Made by a program: the position numbers and the translations under genes. Positions 7,873-16,503 of a stretch of DNA of 51,466 nucleotides are shown here, one piece after another (the stretch's first letter is position 1; each line of letters opens with the position of its first letter). Under the pieces are notes generated by a model that worked only from the letters and a program-made list of their open reading frames with translations, was not told where the DNA came from and did not search any database. The DNA comes from Vicinamibacterales bacterium (GTDB taxonomy: Bacteria > Acidobacteriota > Vicinamibacteria > Vicinamibacterales > UBA8438): positions 1 to 51,466 of the forward strand of contig CALLXD010000032.1 of NCBI GenBank assembly GCA_937766455.1, in the 5' to 3' direction.

Positions 7873-8646
7873 ATGAAAATCGCCACCTGGAATGTGAACG
7901 GCCTGAGGGCCAGACTTGACTTCGTGTTGCACTGGCTACGGGCAAGGCAGCCCGATATCGTCGGACTCCAGGAGCTCAAACTCACCGATGCGGACTTTCC
8001 CGCCGAGGCGTTTCGGGAGGCCGGTTACCATGCCGAGTGGTACGGGCAGAAGAGCTGGAACGGCGTGGCCATCCTGTCACGCGAGCCGGCGACCCTGGTC
8101 CGGCGAGGCCTCCCCGGCGAGGAGGCGCTCGGGTCCCGGTTGATCACCGCGACCGTTGGGGGGCTGTCTTTCACGACGGTCTACTGCCCCAACGGCAAGT
8201 CCACCGACCACGACGACTTTCCCCGCAAATTGGCCTGGTTCGACAGCCTGCATCGACTGCTGGAGGCGGAGCACGACTCGGGACAGTCCGTCGTGCTGTG
8301 TGGTGACCTCAACATCGTCCCGACGCCGATGGATACCTGGGACGAGGCGGCGATGGCCGGACGCATCTTTCACACCGATGCCGAACGTGCGCGCCTGCAG
8401 CGACTGCTCGGCTGGGGCTTCACCGACCTCTTTCGGCATCACCTGCCAGACGCCAAGCTCTTTTCCTGGTGGGACTACCGAGCCGGCGCCTTTCACCGCA
8501 ACCACGGTCTCCGCATCGACCTGCTCCTAGGCACGGCGCCGGTGGCCACGCGCGTGCGCCATGCCGAAGTTGACCGCGACTACCGGAAGAAACAGGACGG
8601 CTTGACCGCGTCGGATCACGCGCCGGTGATCGTGGAACTCGACTAA
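7873..8646 (+). CDS. xth: Exodeoxyribonuclease III
   Basis: 257 residues of the endonuclease/exonuclease/phosphatase fold, the normal length for bacterial ExoIII. The catalytic landmarks are present: MKIATWNVNGLRAR at the start, LQELKL with the metal-binding Glu, VVLCGDLNIVPTP with the Asp/Asn pair, FSWWDYR, and the terminal SDHAPV with the catalytic Asp-His. The enzyme removes 3' blocks and cuts at abasic sites in base-excision repair. It starts 12 bp after the beta-barrel gene, so it may be read from the same transcript, and it converges on the PQQ dehydrogenase. Confidence 0.93.
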   Translation: MKIATWNVNGLRARLDFVLHWLRARQPDIVGLQELKLTDADFPAEAFREAGYHAEWYGQKSWNGVAILSREPATLVRRGLPGEEALGSRLITATVGGLSFTTVYCPNGKSTDHDDFPRKLAWFDSLHRLLEAEHDSGQSVVLCGDLNIVPTPMDTWDEAAMAGRIFHTDAERARLQRLLGWGFTDLFRHHLPDAKLFSWWDYRAGAFHRNHGLRIDLLLGTAPVATRVRHAEVDRDYRKKQDGLTASDHAPVIVELD

Positions 8647-8668
8647 CCGGGTCGCGTGCGAGCGAGGC

Positions 8669-10444
8669 CTACCGCGCGGGTAGCGCGAAGACAAAGAGAT
8701 TGTTTCCGCTACTCGGTCGTAGCTCTGGGGTCATGGCATTCCAGCGCGAGGCATTGCCGCCCGTTCCCGTACCGGCGACGACGTATTGTTGGCCGTCGAC
8801 TGCGTAGGTGACCGGGAAACCGCTCACCGGCGACCCGAGGTTGATCTCCCAGAGCACGTCGCCGGTCTCGTCATCGAGCGCGCGAAACCGCCCGTTGATG
8901 TCGCCTACGAACACGAGGCCCCCGCCGGTGACTGCGAGCGACATCGTGGCCGCCCGTTGCTCGTAGGTCCACTGGGTCGCACCCGTTTCGGCAGAGATCG
9001 CCCAGACGGCACCAAGGTCGTCGGTACCGGGCGCCAACTCGTTGCGCATGGCAAGGCTATACAGGGACGTGCCGCCATCGTCCAACGCCGCCATCCGCGC
9101 GCACGCGTTGCGGAGGGGCATGTACATCGTGTTGGTGCGCGGGCTGTAGGCGCCCGCTTCCCAATCTTTGCCGCCCATGGCGGTGGGGCAGGTGAATACC
9201 TCTTGACCAAACCCGCCGAAGACCACTTCTGCATTCTCCGACACGACGCCGGTCGCGCCGTCGATATGCGTGATGACGTTCTGCGCGACGGTGGGCGTGG
9301 CCCAGAGAAATTCGCCGGTGGCGCGGTCTAGGGTGTAGACCACGCCCGTCTTGCCGGGGATGCCGGTCATCACGCGCCGGACCTCGCCCGGTCGGAGGCG
9401 GGGATTGATCCAACTGACAGCGGCCGGGTCGGGCCTGACGGCGGTGTCGACCAGGAGGCGTTCGAATGGGTGATCGAGGTCCCAGTGGTCGTTCAGATGT
9501 TGGTAATACCAGACGATCTCACCGGTGTCGGCGTCGAGGGCGAGCGTCGAATTGTGGTACAGATGCGTGTTGTCCGCACCCCCCACCAAGAACTTCGGCG
9601 CCGGCGAGGTGACCGACGTGCCGATGTAGAGCAGGTTCAATTCCGCGTCATAACTCGGTGCCATCCACGTCCCAACGTGCCGGCGCTCCGCATCGGGTAC
9701 GCCGCCCCAGGTCTCGTCGCCAGGTTCGCCCGGTCTGGGTATGGTCCGTCGGCGCCATAGCTCTGCTCCGGTCTTCGCATCATGCGCCGTGATGACACAG
9801 GCGTCGGGTCCGGCGAGAGGCATGCAGCTGCGACCAGAAATGACCTTGCCGTTCGCGATGATCGGTCCCGTGCTCTGATTGGCCGGATGCACGCGGTAGT
9901 CCAGAACCTCGGTTTCCCACACCAGGTCTCCGGTCCGTGCATCGAGCGCGAAGACGAACTCGTCGACACTGGTATCGATGATCAGGTTGTCGTAAATGGC
10001 GAGATTGCGGTTGGTCGTGCAGACGCCGGGGATCAAGCGCTCGCACACGTCGTCGGGCAGCGACCGTCGATACTCCCAGATGAGGTCGCCGCTGGCCGCG
10101 TCGATCGCCTGGATGACGTCGCTGGGGTTGGGCATGTACATGACACCGTCGTACACCAAGGGTGTGCCCTGCTGCCGGCCTCCTGCGCTGAGCGCACGGG
10201 ACCAGACCAGGCGCAGCTGGTCCACATTGTCGCGGTCAATCTGGTCCAGCGGGCTGTAGCCCCATCCATCGAGGGTGCGGCGCCACATCGGCCAGTCATT
10301 GGGCGACGGGTCCAGGAGCATGGCGTCGGTTACCGGGACGAAGTCCTGTGTCGGCTGCGCGCGGACGGCCGATGGAGCCGCGACAGATACCACGACGAGG
10401 AGCGCGGCGACGCCGCGTTGTGACAAGGCGGTCTCTATTGGCAT
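8669..10444 (-). CDS. Secreted PQQ-dependent dehydrogenase (quinoprotein)
   Basis: 591 residues from the ATG at 10444, chosen because it opens a clean signal peptide (GVAALLVVVSVAAPSAVRAQ) and has AGGA upstream; the frame is open further upstream without signal character. The mature protein is an eight-bladed quinoprotein propeller: repeated blade ends such as GDLIWEYRR, GDLVWETEV, GEIVWYYQHLNDHWDLDH, GEFLWATPT, GATQWTYE and GDVLWEINLG, closing with the family ending GNNLFVFALP. It should oxidise an alcohol or sugar in the periplasm and pass electrons to quinone or cytochrome. No heme domain is fused. The substrate is unknown. Confidence 0.88.
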   Translation of the reverse strand: MPIETALSQRGVAALLVVVSVAAPSAVRAQPTQDFVPVTDAMLLDPSPNDWPMWRRTLDGWGYSPLDQIDRDNVDQLRLVWSRALSAGGRQQGTPLVYDGVMYMPNPSDVIQAIDAASGDLIWEYRRSLPDDVCERLIPGVCTTNRNLAIYDNLIIDTSVDEFVFALDARTGDLVWETEVLDYRVHPANQSTGPIIANGKVISGRSCMPLAGPDACVITAHDAKTGAELWRRRTIPRPGEPGDETWGGVPDAERRHVGTWMAPSYDAELNLLYIGTSVTSPAPKFLVGGADNTHLYHNSTLALDADTGEIVWYYQHLNDHWDLDHPFERLLVDTAVRPDPAAVSWINPRLRPGEVRRVMTGIPGKTGVVYTLDRATGEFLWATPTVAQNVITHIDGATGVVSENAEVVFGGFGQEVFTCPTAMGGKDWEAGAYSPRTNTMYMPLRNACARMAALDDGGTSLYSLAMRNELAPGTDDLGAVWAISAETGATQWTYEQRAATMSLAVTGGGLVFVGDINGRFRALDDETGDVLWEINLGSPVSGFPVTYAVDGQQYVVAGTGTGGNASRWNAMTPELRPSSGNNLFVFALPAR

Positions 10445-10512
10445 GGCGTGGTCCTGGCGGTGAGCGTACTGCGGGCTGGCTGGAGGTTCAACCGAGCAGC
10501 CCCTGAGAAGTC

Positions 10513-10541
10513 TTGCGTCGTCCCTGTGGACCATCGATAAT
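10513..10541 (+). promoter_or_regulatory. Candidate sigma-70 promoter for the MBL-fold gene
   Basis: TTGCGT (10513-10518), a 17-bp spacer and GATAAT (10536-10541), about 83 bp before the ATG at 10624 and within the divergent region shared with the PQQ dehydrogenase. The -10 box matches at five of six positions; the -35 is weaker. Confidence 0.35.
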
Positions 10542-10623
10542 CGGCGCACGGATCTATCTCGAGCCAACAGCATGGCTGTCCTGTGCGGCGGGGCGGCGAC
10601 AGCTCAACATGTCAGGAAGACCA

Positions 10624-12237
10624 ATGGCGAAACCTCTGGGACGCGTCGTCGCGCTGCTCGTGCTGATGGGAGGGCCGACGTCCGCCCAGGACTATGCCCC
10701 GGGCTACGTCGACCCGGTGCCGCTGCTGGCCGCGGTGGCGGCGGAGATCGGTGAAGCCAACCTCAGTTGCATCACCTACTCCGGCACCGGCTACAGTGGC
10801 GCGGTCGGCCAGACGTTCGAGAACGCGGTGAACATCGACTGGCCGCGCATCGACTCGATGGCCAACTACACGCGCACGATCAATTGGGACGCTGGCACGA
10901 GCAAGGAGACGTTCGATCGTGCGCCGGGTCTGAATCCAGCTTCATGGAAGTATGGGATGGGTTGGACCGGTGGGACGCCGACCCAGCAGGCTATCCGCCA
11001 GACACATATCGTCAATGGCGAGTTTGCCTGGCACATCGATGGTGATGGGCCGCCAGTGGCAGTGCCGCCGGCGCTGGCGGAGTTCTACCAACTGGAAATG
11101 TGGATGAACCCCCACGGGTTCCTCAAGGCCGCTCGCCTGCCCGGGGCGAACCCGGTGGCGCTGTGGCGGTGGGAGCAGATCGAGAAAGGTCGCGACGGCA
11201 ACGTGGTCAGCCCCGAGAAGATGCATGTCGTCGCGATCACCATGCTCGGCAAGTACAGGGTCGACGCCACCATCAACCCGCAAAATCAGATACAGCGGAT
11301 CAAGACAACGGTGAATATCCCGGCGTTGGGTGATTTCAATATCGAACACGAGTCGACGAATCAAGCCACCTTCGGCAATGTGAAGTGGCCCACGGCCTGG
11401 CATTCACACCAGGGCTGGGACGACAACTGGCAGTTCTATCGAAAGAGTACCGGTCACAACGCCTACGGCGGGTCGTTTCCCGCCGTGGAGCCAAACATGT
11501 GCGACGACGCCGTCCCGGTGCCGCCGTCGGTGACGCAAACCACGTTTCCCGAGCAGGTCGCGGTCGAAGAGATGGCCGACGGCGTGTATCTGTTGGGTGG
11601 CGGTCCCGCGAACAGTTATATGGTCGAGTTCGATGATTTCGTGGCCGTGTTCGAGGCGCCTGGCAACGAGGCCCGCAGCCTGGCTGTCATCGAAGCCGTC
11701 GCGACGTTGGCTCCGGACAAGCCGATTCGGTGGCTGATCAGTTCTCACCCACACTTCGACCACATTGGCGGGCTGCGTACCTATTTGCACATCGGTTCGA
11801 CCATCGTGACCCACCAGCAGAATCTCGAGTTCCTGAATAGCGACGTGCTGAGCTACGAGCCGAGGACCGTGGAGCCCGACATCGTGTCGAAGTGGCCACC
11901 CACCGAACTGGCCGAGGGCTACAACTACGAGGCGATCCAGGAGAACTACGTCATCGCCGACGACTCCCGGATCCTGCGCGTCTACTACGTGCAACCCCTC
12001 CAGCACGTGACCGGGATGCTCATGGCGTATCTGCCGGCGGAGGGCATTGTGTTCCAGGCAGATCTGTTTGACACCCACGAGCCGCCGCGTCGCGCGCAGT
12101 TGCCGGCGATGCGAAGCCTGTCGAACCAGGTGGAGCGGATGCAAATGCGGGTCGAGACGCTCGCACCCGTACACGGGAGCCCCGTGCCGTGGAGCACGTT
12201 CGTGACGGCCCTCCGTGGGTTGTCTGGCGCCAACTGA
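10624..12237 (+). CDS. Secreted MBL-fold metallo-hydrolase with large N-terminal domain
   Basis: 537 residues. The ATG at 10624 was chosen for the AGGAAG just upstream and the signal peptide it opens (cleavage near TSAQ/DYA). Residues about 30-300 form a beta-rich domain that I do not recognise. The C-terminal half is a metallo-beta-lactamase fold with the metal motif SHPHFDHIGG (HxHxDH, about residues 374-379), further His residues, and VHGSPVPW near the end. Related two-part proteins are common in environmental bacteria without known substrate. It is divergent from the PQQ dehydrogenase, which suggests a shared periplasmic catabolic role. Confidence 0.75.
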   Translation: MAKPLGRVVALLVLMGGPTSAQDYAPGYVDPVPLLAAVAAEIGEANLSCITYSGTGYSGAVGQTFENAVNIDWPRIDSMANYTRTINWDAGTSKETFDRAPGLNPASWKYGMGWTGGTPTQQAIRQTHIVNGEFAWHIDGDGPPVAVPPALAEFYQLEMWMNPHGFLKAARLPGANPVALWRWEQIEKGRDGNVVSPEKMHVVAITMLGKYRVDATINPQNQIQRIKTTVNIPALGDFNIEHESTNQATFGNVKWPTAWHSHQGWDDNWQFYRKSTGHNAYGGSFPAVEPNMCDDAVPVPPSVTQTTFPEQVAVEEMADGVYLLGGGPANSYMVEFDDFVAVFEAPGNEARSLAVIEAVATLAPDKPIRWLISSHPHFDHIGGLRTYLHIGSTIVTHQQNLEFLNSDVLSYEPRTVEPDIVSKWPPTELAEGYNYEAIQENYVIADDSRILRVYYVQPLQHVTGMLMAYLPAEGIVFQADLFDTHEPPRRAQLPAMRSLSNQVERMQMRVETLAPVHGSPVPWSTFVTALRGLSGAN

Positions 12238-12539
12238 CGCGGACGCTCGTCGCAGGGATGAGCCCGATGTCCCTTACACGTGTGCGACGCACAGGGGCGG
12301 CCAAGGCCATCGACGTCGATCCGGAGGGGCGAATGCCGGGCGCCGGGACGCAGCGCACAAAAACCGGCGTGATAGTGCACTCACGAGGGGCATTCGGCAC
12401 TATGATTGGCGTACGGTCTGGTCGGCTGCTCACGCGACAGCACCGACCGGCGCAGGGCATCCGTCAGTGAGCGTCTTGAACGCCGCTGCGGATCCGGAAA
12501 AGTTGTGCCCATTCTATGGATGTGGAGGCGCGGACGGTG
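12238..12539. other. Intergenic region before the DUF1592 gene
   Basis: About 300 bp with no recognisable gene. A TATGAT (12401-12406) could be a -10 box but has no good -35. No terminator or riboswitch is evident. Confidence 0.4.
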
Positions 12540-15032
12540 ATGAGACCTGGTTCGATGGTCCGGTGGTTGGTCGTCCTGGTTGGCGTGCTGACTGTCGTCG
12601 GTCGGCCGGACGCCGTCCGGGCGCAAGAGGCAGAGCCGGCGGTTGGAATGACGGCCGCTTCGACCCGCGAGGTGCTCGACGAGTACTGCGTGCGGTGCCA
12701 CAACGACAGAACCCGCGTGGCGGGGCTGGCCCTGGACACGACTGACCTGAGCCACGTGAGCACCGAGGCCGAGACCTGGGAGCGGGTGATCGTCAAGCTG
12801 CGAGCTCAGACAATGCCGCCGGCTGGTGGCCCACGGCCAGACCAGGCCACGTATCGTGCGACCGCATCCTGGCTCGCGACCGAGATCGACGCGGTGGCGC
12901 TAGACAACGCGGACCCGGGGCGGGGTGAGACGTTTCATCGTCTCAATCGGGCCGAGTATCAGGCGGCCGTCCGAGATCTGCTCGCGGTCGACGTCGATGT
13001 CGCCGCGCTGCTGCCAGCCGACAATACCTACGAACACGGATTCGACAACAACGGCGAGATGCTGTCTATTTCGCCAGACCTGGTTTCGCGGTACCTGTCA
13101 GCCGCCAGAAAGATCAGTCGTCTCGCGGTGGGGATCCCCCCGGTCGGACCCGCCGTTGCCACGTATCGCGTGCACCCAGCCTTGGTGCAGGACGACCGCC
13201 AGGACGACGCCCTGTCCTTCGGGTCTCGCGGTGGCGTTGCGGTGTCGCACTACTTCCCAGTCGACGGCGAATACACCATCCAAATTCGCCTTCATCGGAA
13301 TTTCTCAGACTACATCATCGGCTTTTCGTCGCCGCAAGAGCTCGACGTGCGGATCGATGGTGAGTTCGTGACCCGGTTCTCGGTTGGCGACGCCGACGCC
13401 GTCGGCAAGATGGCCCCGCTGAGTTTTTCCGGCAACATTGCCGGCGATCCTGAGTGGGAGTACTACATGAACACCGGGGATGCCGGTCTCGACGTCCGGT
13501 TCCCAGCCAAAGCGGGGCAACGAACCGTCGGCGTGTCGTTCGTCAGGCGCCTGTTCGAAGCCGACGGCGTGCTGCAGCCGCGTAACCGCGGCTATGGCCG
13601 TTTCGTTGATGAACGCTACGACGAGAACCCGGGTGTCGAGCAGGTCGCGATCGGCGGTCCGTATACGGTGGAGGGCCCCGGCGATACGCCCAGTCGGCGC
13701 GAGGTGTTCGTGTGCCAGCCCGACGTGGCCGCGGACGAGGCGGGCTGCGCCAGCCGGATTCTGTCCCGCCTGGCACGTCGAGCGTATCGCCGGCCAGTTC
13801 TGGACGCCGAAGTCGCGACGCTGATGGAGTTCTATGCGTCTGGTCGCCGAGATGGGAACTTCGACGCGGGCATCCAATTCGCGCTCGAACGCATGCTGGT
13901 TGATCCCGAGTTCCTGTTCCGCATCGAGCGTGACCCGCCGGGGCTCGCCCCGAATACGCCCTATCGTCTCAGTGACCTGGAGCTGGCGTCCCGGTTGTCG
14001 TTCTTCTTGTGGAGCAGCCTGCCGGACGACGAACTCCTGGCCATCGCGGAGCGTGGGCAACTCACCGACCCAGCCGTGTTGGAGCAGCAGACTCGGCGTC
14101 TGCTCGCAGATCGCCGTTCCAGAGCGCTCATTGACAACTTCGTCAGCCAGTGGCTTCGCTTGCGCAATTTGGAGTCGCAACAGCGTGAGTCGGCCGACTA
14201 CCCCGAGTTCGACGAGAACTTGCGGGAGGCGTTCAGACGCGAGACGGAGTTGTTTGTCGAAAGCACCATTCGTGACGATCGGAGCGTGCTGGAGTTGCTC
14301 AGCGCGAACTACACGTTTCTGAACGAGCGGCTGGCTCGGCACTACGGCATCCCAGGGATCTACGGCGATCGCTTCCGACGCGTGACGCTGGACGAGAACC
14401 ACCCGCGCGGTGGCTTGTTGGGGCAGGGCGGACTGTTGATGGTGACCTCGCATCCCAACCGCACCTCGCCAGTGCTTCGCGGCAAGTGGCTACTAGAGAG
14501 CATGCTGGGGGCGCCGCCGCCAGAGCCGCCCCCCAATGTGCCCGGCTTGCCGGAGCGGGGAGACGGTGGCGTCCCGGCCTCGGTCCGCGATCGATTGGAA
14601 CAGCATCGCGCGAACCCCGTGTGCGCCAGCTGTCATGCTCCGATGGATCCCCTTGGCTTCGCCCTTGAGAACTTCGATGCCATTGGGAGCTGGCGTGCCA
14701 CAAGTGAGGCCGGTCTTCCGATCGATTCGTCTGGCACAATGCCCAGCGGCACCCAATTCGAGGGGCCGGCCGGTCTGCGGAGCGTCCTGCTGAGCCGTGA
14801 CGAAGAGTTCGCGGGCGCCCTCACCGAGAAATTGCTGGCCTATGCCGTGGGCCGCGGGCTCGAGTACTCGGATCAACCGAGCGTGCGTCAGATGCTGCGT
14901 GACGCGGCTCCGGACACGTATCGCTGGTCGTCCCTCATCCTGGGAATTGTCAAGAGTGCTCCCTTTCAAGGGCGTCGATCACGGGGAGACGGGGCGGTGC
15001 GCGTGGCATCACGTGCGCCGACCGCTCGCTGA
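12540..15032 (+). CDS. DUF1592 protein with planctomycete-type cytochrome c (DUF1587/1592/1588/1585)
   Basis: 830 residues. The start is the ATG at 12540 (or the adjacent GTG at 12537, 8 bp after GGAGG), giving a signal peptide ending near VRAQ/EAE. Domains in order: a cytochrome c-like segment with heme motif CVRCH (about residue 50), DUF1587 around FHRLNRAEYQAAVRDLL, a carbohydrate-binding-like middle region, DUF1592 around LASRLSFFLWSSLPDD, DUF1588 with a second heme-type motif CASCHAPMDPLGF, and a C-terminal DUF1585 block (YAVGRGLEYSD). It is periplasmic and likely redox-active. The following gene encodes its usual partner, a DUF1552 protein. The pair's function is unknown, with polysaccharide oxidation often suggested by context. 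Confidence 0.88.
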   Translation: MRPGSMVRWLVVLVGVLTVVGRPDAVRAQEAEPAVGMTAASTREVLDEYCVRCHNDRTRVAGLALDTTDLSHVSTEAETWERVIVKLRAQTMPPAGGPRPDQATYRATASWLATEIDAVALDNADPGRGETFHRLNRAEYQAAVRDLLAVDVDVAALLPADNTYEHGFDNNGEMLSISPDLVSRYLSAARKISRLAVGIPPVGPAVATYRVHPALVQDDRQDDALSFGSRGGVAVSHYFPVDGEYTIQIRLHRNFSDYIIGFSSPQELDVRIDGEFVTRFSVGDADAVGKMAPLSFSGNIAGDPEWEYYMNTGDAGLDVRFPAKAGQRTVGVSFVRRLFEADGVLQPRNRGYGRFVDERYDENPGVEQVAIGGPYTVEGPGDTPSRREVFVCQPDVAADEAGCASRILSRLARRAYRRPVLDAEVATLMEFYASGRRDGNFDAGIQFALERMLVDPEFLFRIERDPPGLAPNTPYRLSDLELASRLSFFLWSSLPDDELLAIAERGQLTDPAVLEQQTRRLLADRRSRALIDNFVSQWLRLRNLESQQRESADYPEFDENLREAFRRETELFVESTIRDDRSVLELLSANYTFLNERLARHYGIPGIYGDRFRRVTLDENHPRGGLLGQGGLLMVTSHPNRTSPVLRGKWLLESMLGAPPPEPPPNVPGLPERGDGGVPASVRDRLEQHRANPVCASCHAPMDPLGFALENFDAIGSWRATSEAGLPIDSSGTMPSGTQFEGPAGLRSVLLSRDEEFAGALTEKLLAYAVGRGLEYSDQPSVRQMLRDAAPDTYRWSSLILGIVKSAPFQGRRSRGDGAVRVASRAPTAR

Positions 15033-15118
15033 GTATGACCGTGCATGGGCGGGGACGTCTCGTCGCGCACGTATCTGTCGAACCACAGCTATAGGGCTCT
15101 AACCACACGGACCCAACG

Positions 15119-16453
15119 ATGATCATTACCAAAATGTCGCTGCCACGACGAACGGTGCTCCGCGGTCTGGGTGCGGCACTCTCGCTGCCGCTCCTCGACG
15201 CGATGGTTCCCGCCCTGTCGGCGCTGTCACGCACAGCGGCCACCGCGCCACGGCGCTTCGGGGTGGTCTATGTGCCCAATGGCATTGCCATGGAGCACTG
15301 GACCCCGGAGAAGAAGGGGAGAGGCTTTGAGCTCACTCCGATTCTTCAGCCGCTGGCGGCGTTCAAGGATCAGATGACCGTGGTCTCCGGCCTCAGGGGC
15401 TACTGGACGCCGGCGCACGCCGGCGCGTCGACCACCTTCCTGACCGGCGCGGCCGGGGTGGCTGGCGAGACAGCGCCGGTCGCCGACATCTCGATGGATC
15501 AGATCTTGGCCAAGGAGTACGGCCAGCACACCGAGTTGGCCTCATTGCAGCTGTCGATCGACAGTCGGGCGAACGCCGGCCAGTGTAGCGGCGGGCATAG
15601 TTGTGTCTACACGAACACGATTTGCTGGCGGAGCCAGACGACGCCCCTGCCGATGGAGAACAACCCTCGCGTGGTGTTCGAACAGATGTTTGGAGACACC
15701 GGCAGCACCGATCCGGCCGTTCGTCTGGCGAGGATGCAGCGGGACCGGTCGATTCTCGACTCCGTGACCGAGAAAGTATCCGATCTGAGACGCGAAGTGG
15801 GACAGGCCGATAGCCTCAAGATCGACGAGTATCTCGAAGGCGTGCGAGACATCGAGCGACGTATTCAGACCGCCGAGCAGCAGGACAGCTTCGACGTGCC
15901 TGAGGTGGTTCAGCCCGAGGGTATTCCGGCGACGTTCGCCGAGCACGTCGCATTGATGTTCGACCTCCAGCTGCTGGCCCATCAGACGGACCTGACCCGG
16001 GTGAGCACGTTCATGATGGGGCGTGAGGTGAGTTCGCGAACCTACACAGAGATCGGCATTCCCGACGCCCATCATCCGTTGTCGCACCACGAGTACGATC
16101 CGGAGCGAATCGCGATGATGGCGAAGATCAATACCTATCACGCGTCATTGTTCGCCGACTACGTGGCAAAGCTCCGCGCTACGCCGGACGGCGACGGATC
16201 GCTGCTCGATAACATGCTGCTGCTGTACGGCTGCGGTATGTCCGACAGCAATGCGCACAGCCCGCTGAACCTGCCGGTGGTCTTGTTGGGTGGCTGCGGC
16301 GGGCAACTCGATGGCGGACGCCACCTCAGCTATGACGGCGATCCCTTGATGCCGAACCTGTTGGTGACGCTCACCGAAAAGCTGGGCGTGCCCGTTGAGC
16401 GCCTCGGGAAGAGCGACGGCACGCTCAGTGTCGAGCCGCTGGCCGGCGTCTGA
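15119..16453 (+). CDS. DUF1552 domain protein, Tat-exported
   Basis: 444 residues. The N-terminus LPRRTVLRGLGAALSLPLLD is a twin-arginine signal with a hydrophobic stretch, as is usual in DUF1552. The body shows family features such as GVVYVPNGIAMEHWTP, TVVSGL, ADISMDQILAKEYG and the late block LLYGCGMSDSNAHSPLNLPV. The fold is related to the alkaline phosphatase/sulfatase-like DUF1501 group. It lies 86 bp after the DUF1592 gene. These two are almost always neighbours, so they probably act as a periplasmic complex of a heme protein and a hydrolase-like protein (inference). Confidence 0.88.
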   Translation: MIITKMSLPRRTVLRGLGAALSLPLLDAMVPALSALSRTAATAPRRFGVVYVPNGIAMEHWTPEKKGRGFELTPILQPLAAFKDQMTVVSGLRGYWTPAHAGASTTFLTGAAGVAGETAPVADISMDQILAKEYGQHTELASLQLSIDSRANAGQCSGGHSCVYTNTICWRSQTTPLPMENNPRVVFEQMFGDTGSTDPAVRLARMQRDRSILDSVTEKVSDLRREVGQADSLKIDEYLEGVRDIERRIQTAEQQDSFDVPEVVQPEGIPATFAEHVALMFDLQLLAHQTDLTRVSTFMMGREVSSRTYTEIGIPDAHHPLSHHEYDPERIAMMAKINTYHASLFADYVAKLRATPDGDGSLLDNMLLLYGCGMSDSNAHSPLNLPVVLLGGCGGQLDGGRHLSYDGDPLMPNLLVTLTEKLGVPVERLGKSDGTLSVEPLAGV

Positions 16454-16503
16454 TTCCCCGGTAGGACCCGTCCGCCCGGTGTCTGATTCTCCGGTGGCTC
16501 CGG

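Noticed and set aside
6265..7932. 555-codon minus-strand open frame
   Set aside because: Antisense to the LolD-like ATPase and the barrel gene, both of which have clear protein features; no motif in the antisense product.
13305..14453. 382-codon minus-strand open frame
   Set aside because: Antisense to the DUF1592 gene; no recognisable features.
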